In this document: positions 63,069 to 64,000 of the stretch, one piece after another
Position numbering within the stretch: the first letter of the stretch is position 1
How the letters are laid out: the number at the start of each line of letters is the position of its first letter
Source of the DNA: Brotonthovivens ammoniilytica
Lineage (GTDB): Bacteria > Bacillota > Clostridia > Lachnospirales > Lachnospiraceae
Assembly (NCBI RefSeq): GCF_025566885.1
Contig: NZ_JAOQJQ010000009.1
Span: forward strand, 1 to 64,000
Length of the DNA: 64,000 nt
Direction: 5' to 3'
Notes under the pieces: generated by a model
The model's input: the letters and a program-made list of their open reading frames with translations, nothing else
Database searches by the model: none
Told to the model about the DNA's origin: nothing
Made by a program: the position numbers and the translations under genes

Positions 63069-64000
63069 TTAAAAGAGTTTTCTCTTCTTCACCATCTGGA
63101 CAAATTCCCGGTTGTTTTTCGTATGAAGGAACATCTGAAGAATATTTTCAACCGCTTCATCGCCTTTCATGCCATTTAATGCTTTGCGCATAATATAAAC
63201 AGCTTCCTGCTCTTCTCTGTCAAGGAGCAGATCTTCTCTCCTGGTTCCGGATTTCGGAATATCAATGGCAGGAAAAACCCGTTTTTCAGACAATTTCCGG
63301 TCCAGCACCAGCTCCATATTTCCGGTTCCTTTAAACTCTTCGTATACAACATCATCCATTTTACTTCCGGTTTCCACTAAAGCGGTAGCCAGAATCGTAA
63401 GGCTTCCGCCCTCCCGCATATTTCTGGCCGCACCAAAAAACCGCTTCGGCATATGCAGCGCTCCCGGGTCAAGTCCTCCAGAAAGGGTCCGTCCGCTGGG
63501 GGGGACTACAAGATTATAAGCTCTGGCAAGTCTTGTAATGCTGTCTAATAAAATAATAACATCTTTTTTGTGTTCTACCAGACGCTTCGCCCGCTCGATT
63601 ACCATCTCTGATACCCTTTTGTGGTGTTCCGGAAGTTCGTCAAAAGTAGAATAAATAACCTCCGTATTATCCCCTTCAATAGCTTCCTTAATATCGGTAA
63701 CCTCCTCCGGACGCTCATCAATGAGAAGGATAATCAGATGCATCTCCGGATTATTCTTTTTAATTGCCTTTGCCACATCCTTAAGCAGCGTTGTTTTACC
63801 AGCTTTTGGAGGGGCCACAATCATTCCCCTCTGTCCCTTTCCCACAGGTGAGATCAAATCCACAATCCTCATAGATACTCCGCTTGTATAAGTCTCAAGC
63901 CGCAGCCTCTCATTTGGAAAAATAGGAGTAAGATCTTCAAAGGCTTTTCGTCTGGCAGCCTCCGCCGGATGCATCCCATTAATAGAAGAAATAAAAAGCA
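63069..64000 (-). CDS. rho: Transcription termination factor Rho, 5' end outside window
   Basis: About 310 C-terminal residues are visible; the frame stays open to the window edge (residues FISSINGMHPAEA precede the first internal ATG at 63974, which is not the start). The ATPase domain carries Walker A PPKAGKTTLLKD, Walker B VIILLDSITRLARAYN, the Q-loop region PPSGRTLSGGLDPGAL and the R-loop DIPKSGTRREDLL. The RNA-binding N-terminal domain lies beyond 64000. Homohexameric RNA helicase that ends transcription. Intact in the part seen. Confidence 0.95.
   Translation of the reverse strand, partial: LFISSINGMHPAEAARRKAFEDLTPIFPNERLRLETYTSGVSMRIVDLISPVGKGQRGMIVAPPKAGKTTLLKDVAKAIKKNNPEMHLIILLIDERPEEVTDIKEAIEGDNTEVIYSTFDELPEHHKRVSEMVIERAKRLVEHKKDVIILLDSITRLARAYNLVVPPSGRTLSGGLDPGALHMPKRFFGAARNMREGGSLTILATALVETGSKMDDVVYEEFKGTGNMELVLDRKLSEKRVFPAIDIPKSGTRREDLLLDREEQEAVYIMRKALNGMKGDEAVENILQMFLHTKNNREFVQMVKKRKLF

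Noticed and set aside
1..64000. CRISPR arrays, tRNA or rRNA genes, replication origin, toxin-antitoxin pairs
   Set aside because: Looked for in intergenic regions on both strands; nothing with the required structure was found.

Overview
The window looks like chromosomal DNA of a gut-type Lachnospiraceae bacterium (Bacillota, Clostridia), possibly close to Blautia. The basis is AT-rich intergenic DNA with strong AGGAGG-type ribosome sites and sigma-A promoters, the Clostridia order rho-rpmE-DUF1385-prmC-prfA, addB-addA followed by maf, a two-headed 1420-residue acyl-CoA dehydratase activase, and a VKTGD-type surface anchor. Species assignment is inference. Nearly all genes are on the minus strand.

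Left part (1-20.6 kb). A truncated Rpn-type nuclease gene is followed by a 3311-residue surface protein (vWA domain plus about 18 Cna_B repeats) and a response regulator/LytS-type histidine kinase pair. Directly upstream of the kinase is a 240-bp segment bounded by perfect 25-bp inverted repeats (13629-13653 and 13894-13918). A tyrosine recombinase gene ends 2 bp beyond the right repeat. The best promoter in the segment points away from the kinase, so this reads as an invertible promoter drawn in a probable OFF state. It would make the two-component system, and through it perhaps the giant adhesin, phase variable. An XRE regulator, a MocR-type regulator that lacks its PLP lysine, glnS, a rhomboid-like protein and a LysM protein follow.

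Middle (20.7-29.6 kb). A plus-strand acyl-CoA dehydratase activase, a minus-strand acyltransferase and aldo/keto reductase, and htpG with a CIRCE operator just upstream of its promoter.

Catabolic island (29.7-45.2 kb). Two minus-strand operons flank a plus-strand LacI regulator. The right operon encodes a ribose-type ABC importer, a CocE-like esterase, a small DUF6379 protein with an adjacent TIM-barrel protein (together resembling the beta and alpha subunits of C-glycoside deglycosidase), a VOC protein and a DAPG/phloretin-hydrolase-like protein. The left operon encodes an NTF2-like protein, four more TIM-barrel isomerase-like proteins and a Gfo/Idh/MocA oxidoreductase of the kind that oxidises the sugar before C-C cleavage. 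Together they suggest uptake and dismantling of plant aryl (C-)glycosides, possibly dihydrochalcones or related polyphenols.

Right part (45.3-64 kb). PrsA-like lipoprotein, small unknown protein, maf, addA and addB; a glycine-riboswitch-controlled AGCS symporter; a FliB-like protein and an S8 protease; then prfA, prmC, DUF1385, rpmE and the 3' part of rho. Scattered through the window is a family of about 157-bp dispersed repeats (four full copies, two partial) that sit directly after the T-tracts of intrinsic terminators and carry terminators themselves. Two lie inside 5' leaders, of addB and of the symporter. No tRNA, rRNA, CRISPR array or prophage was seen.
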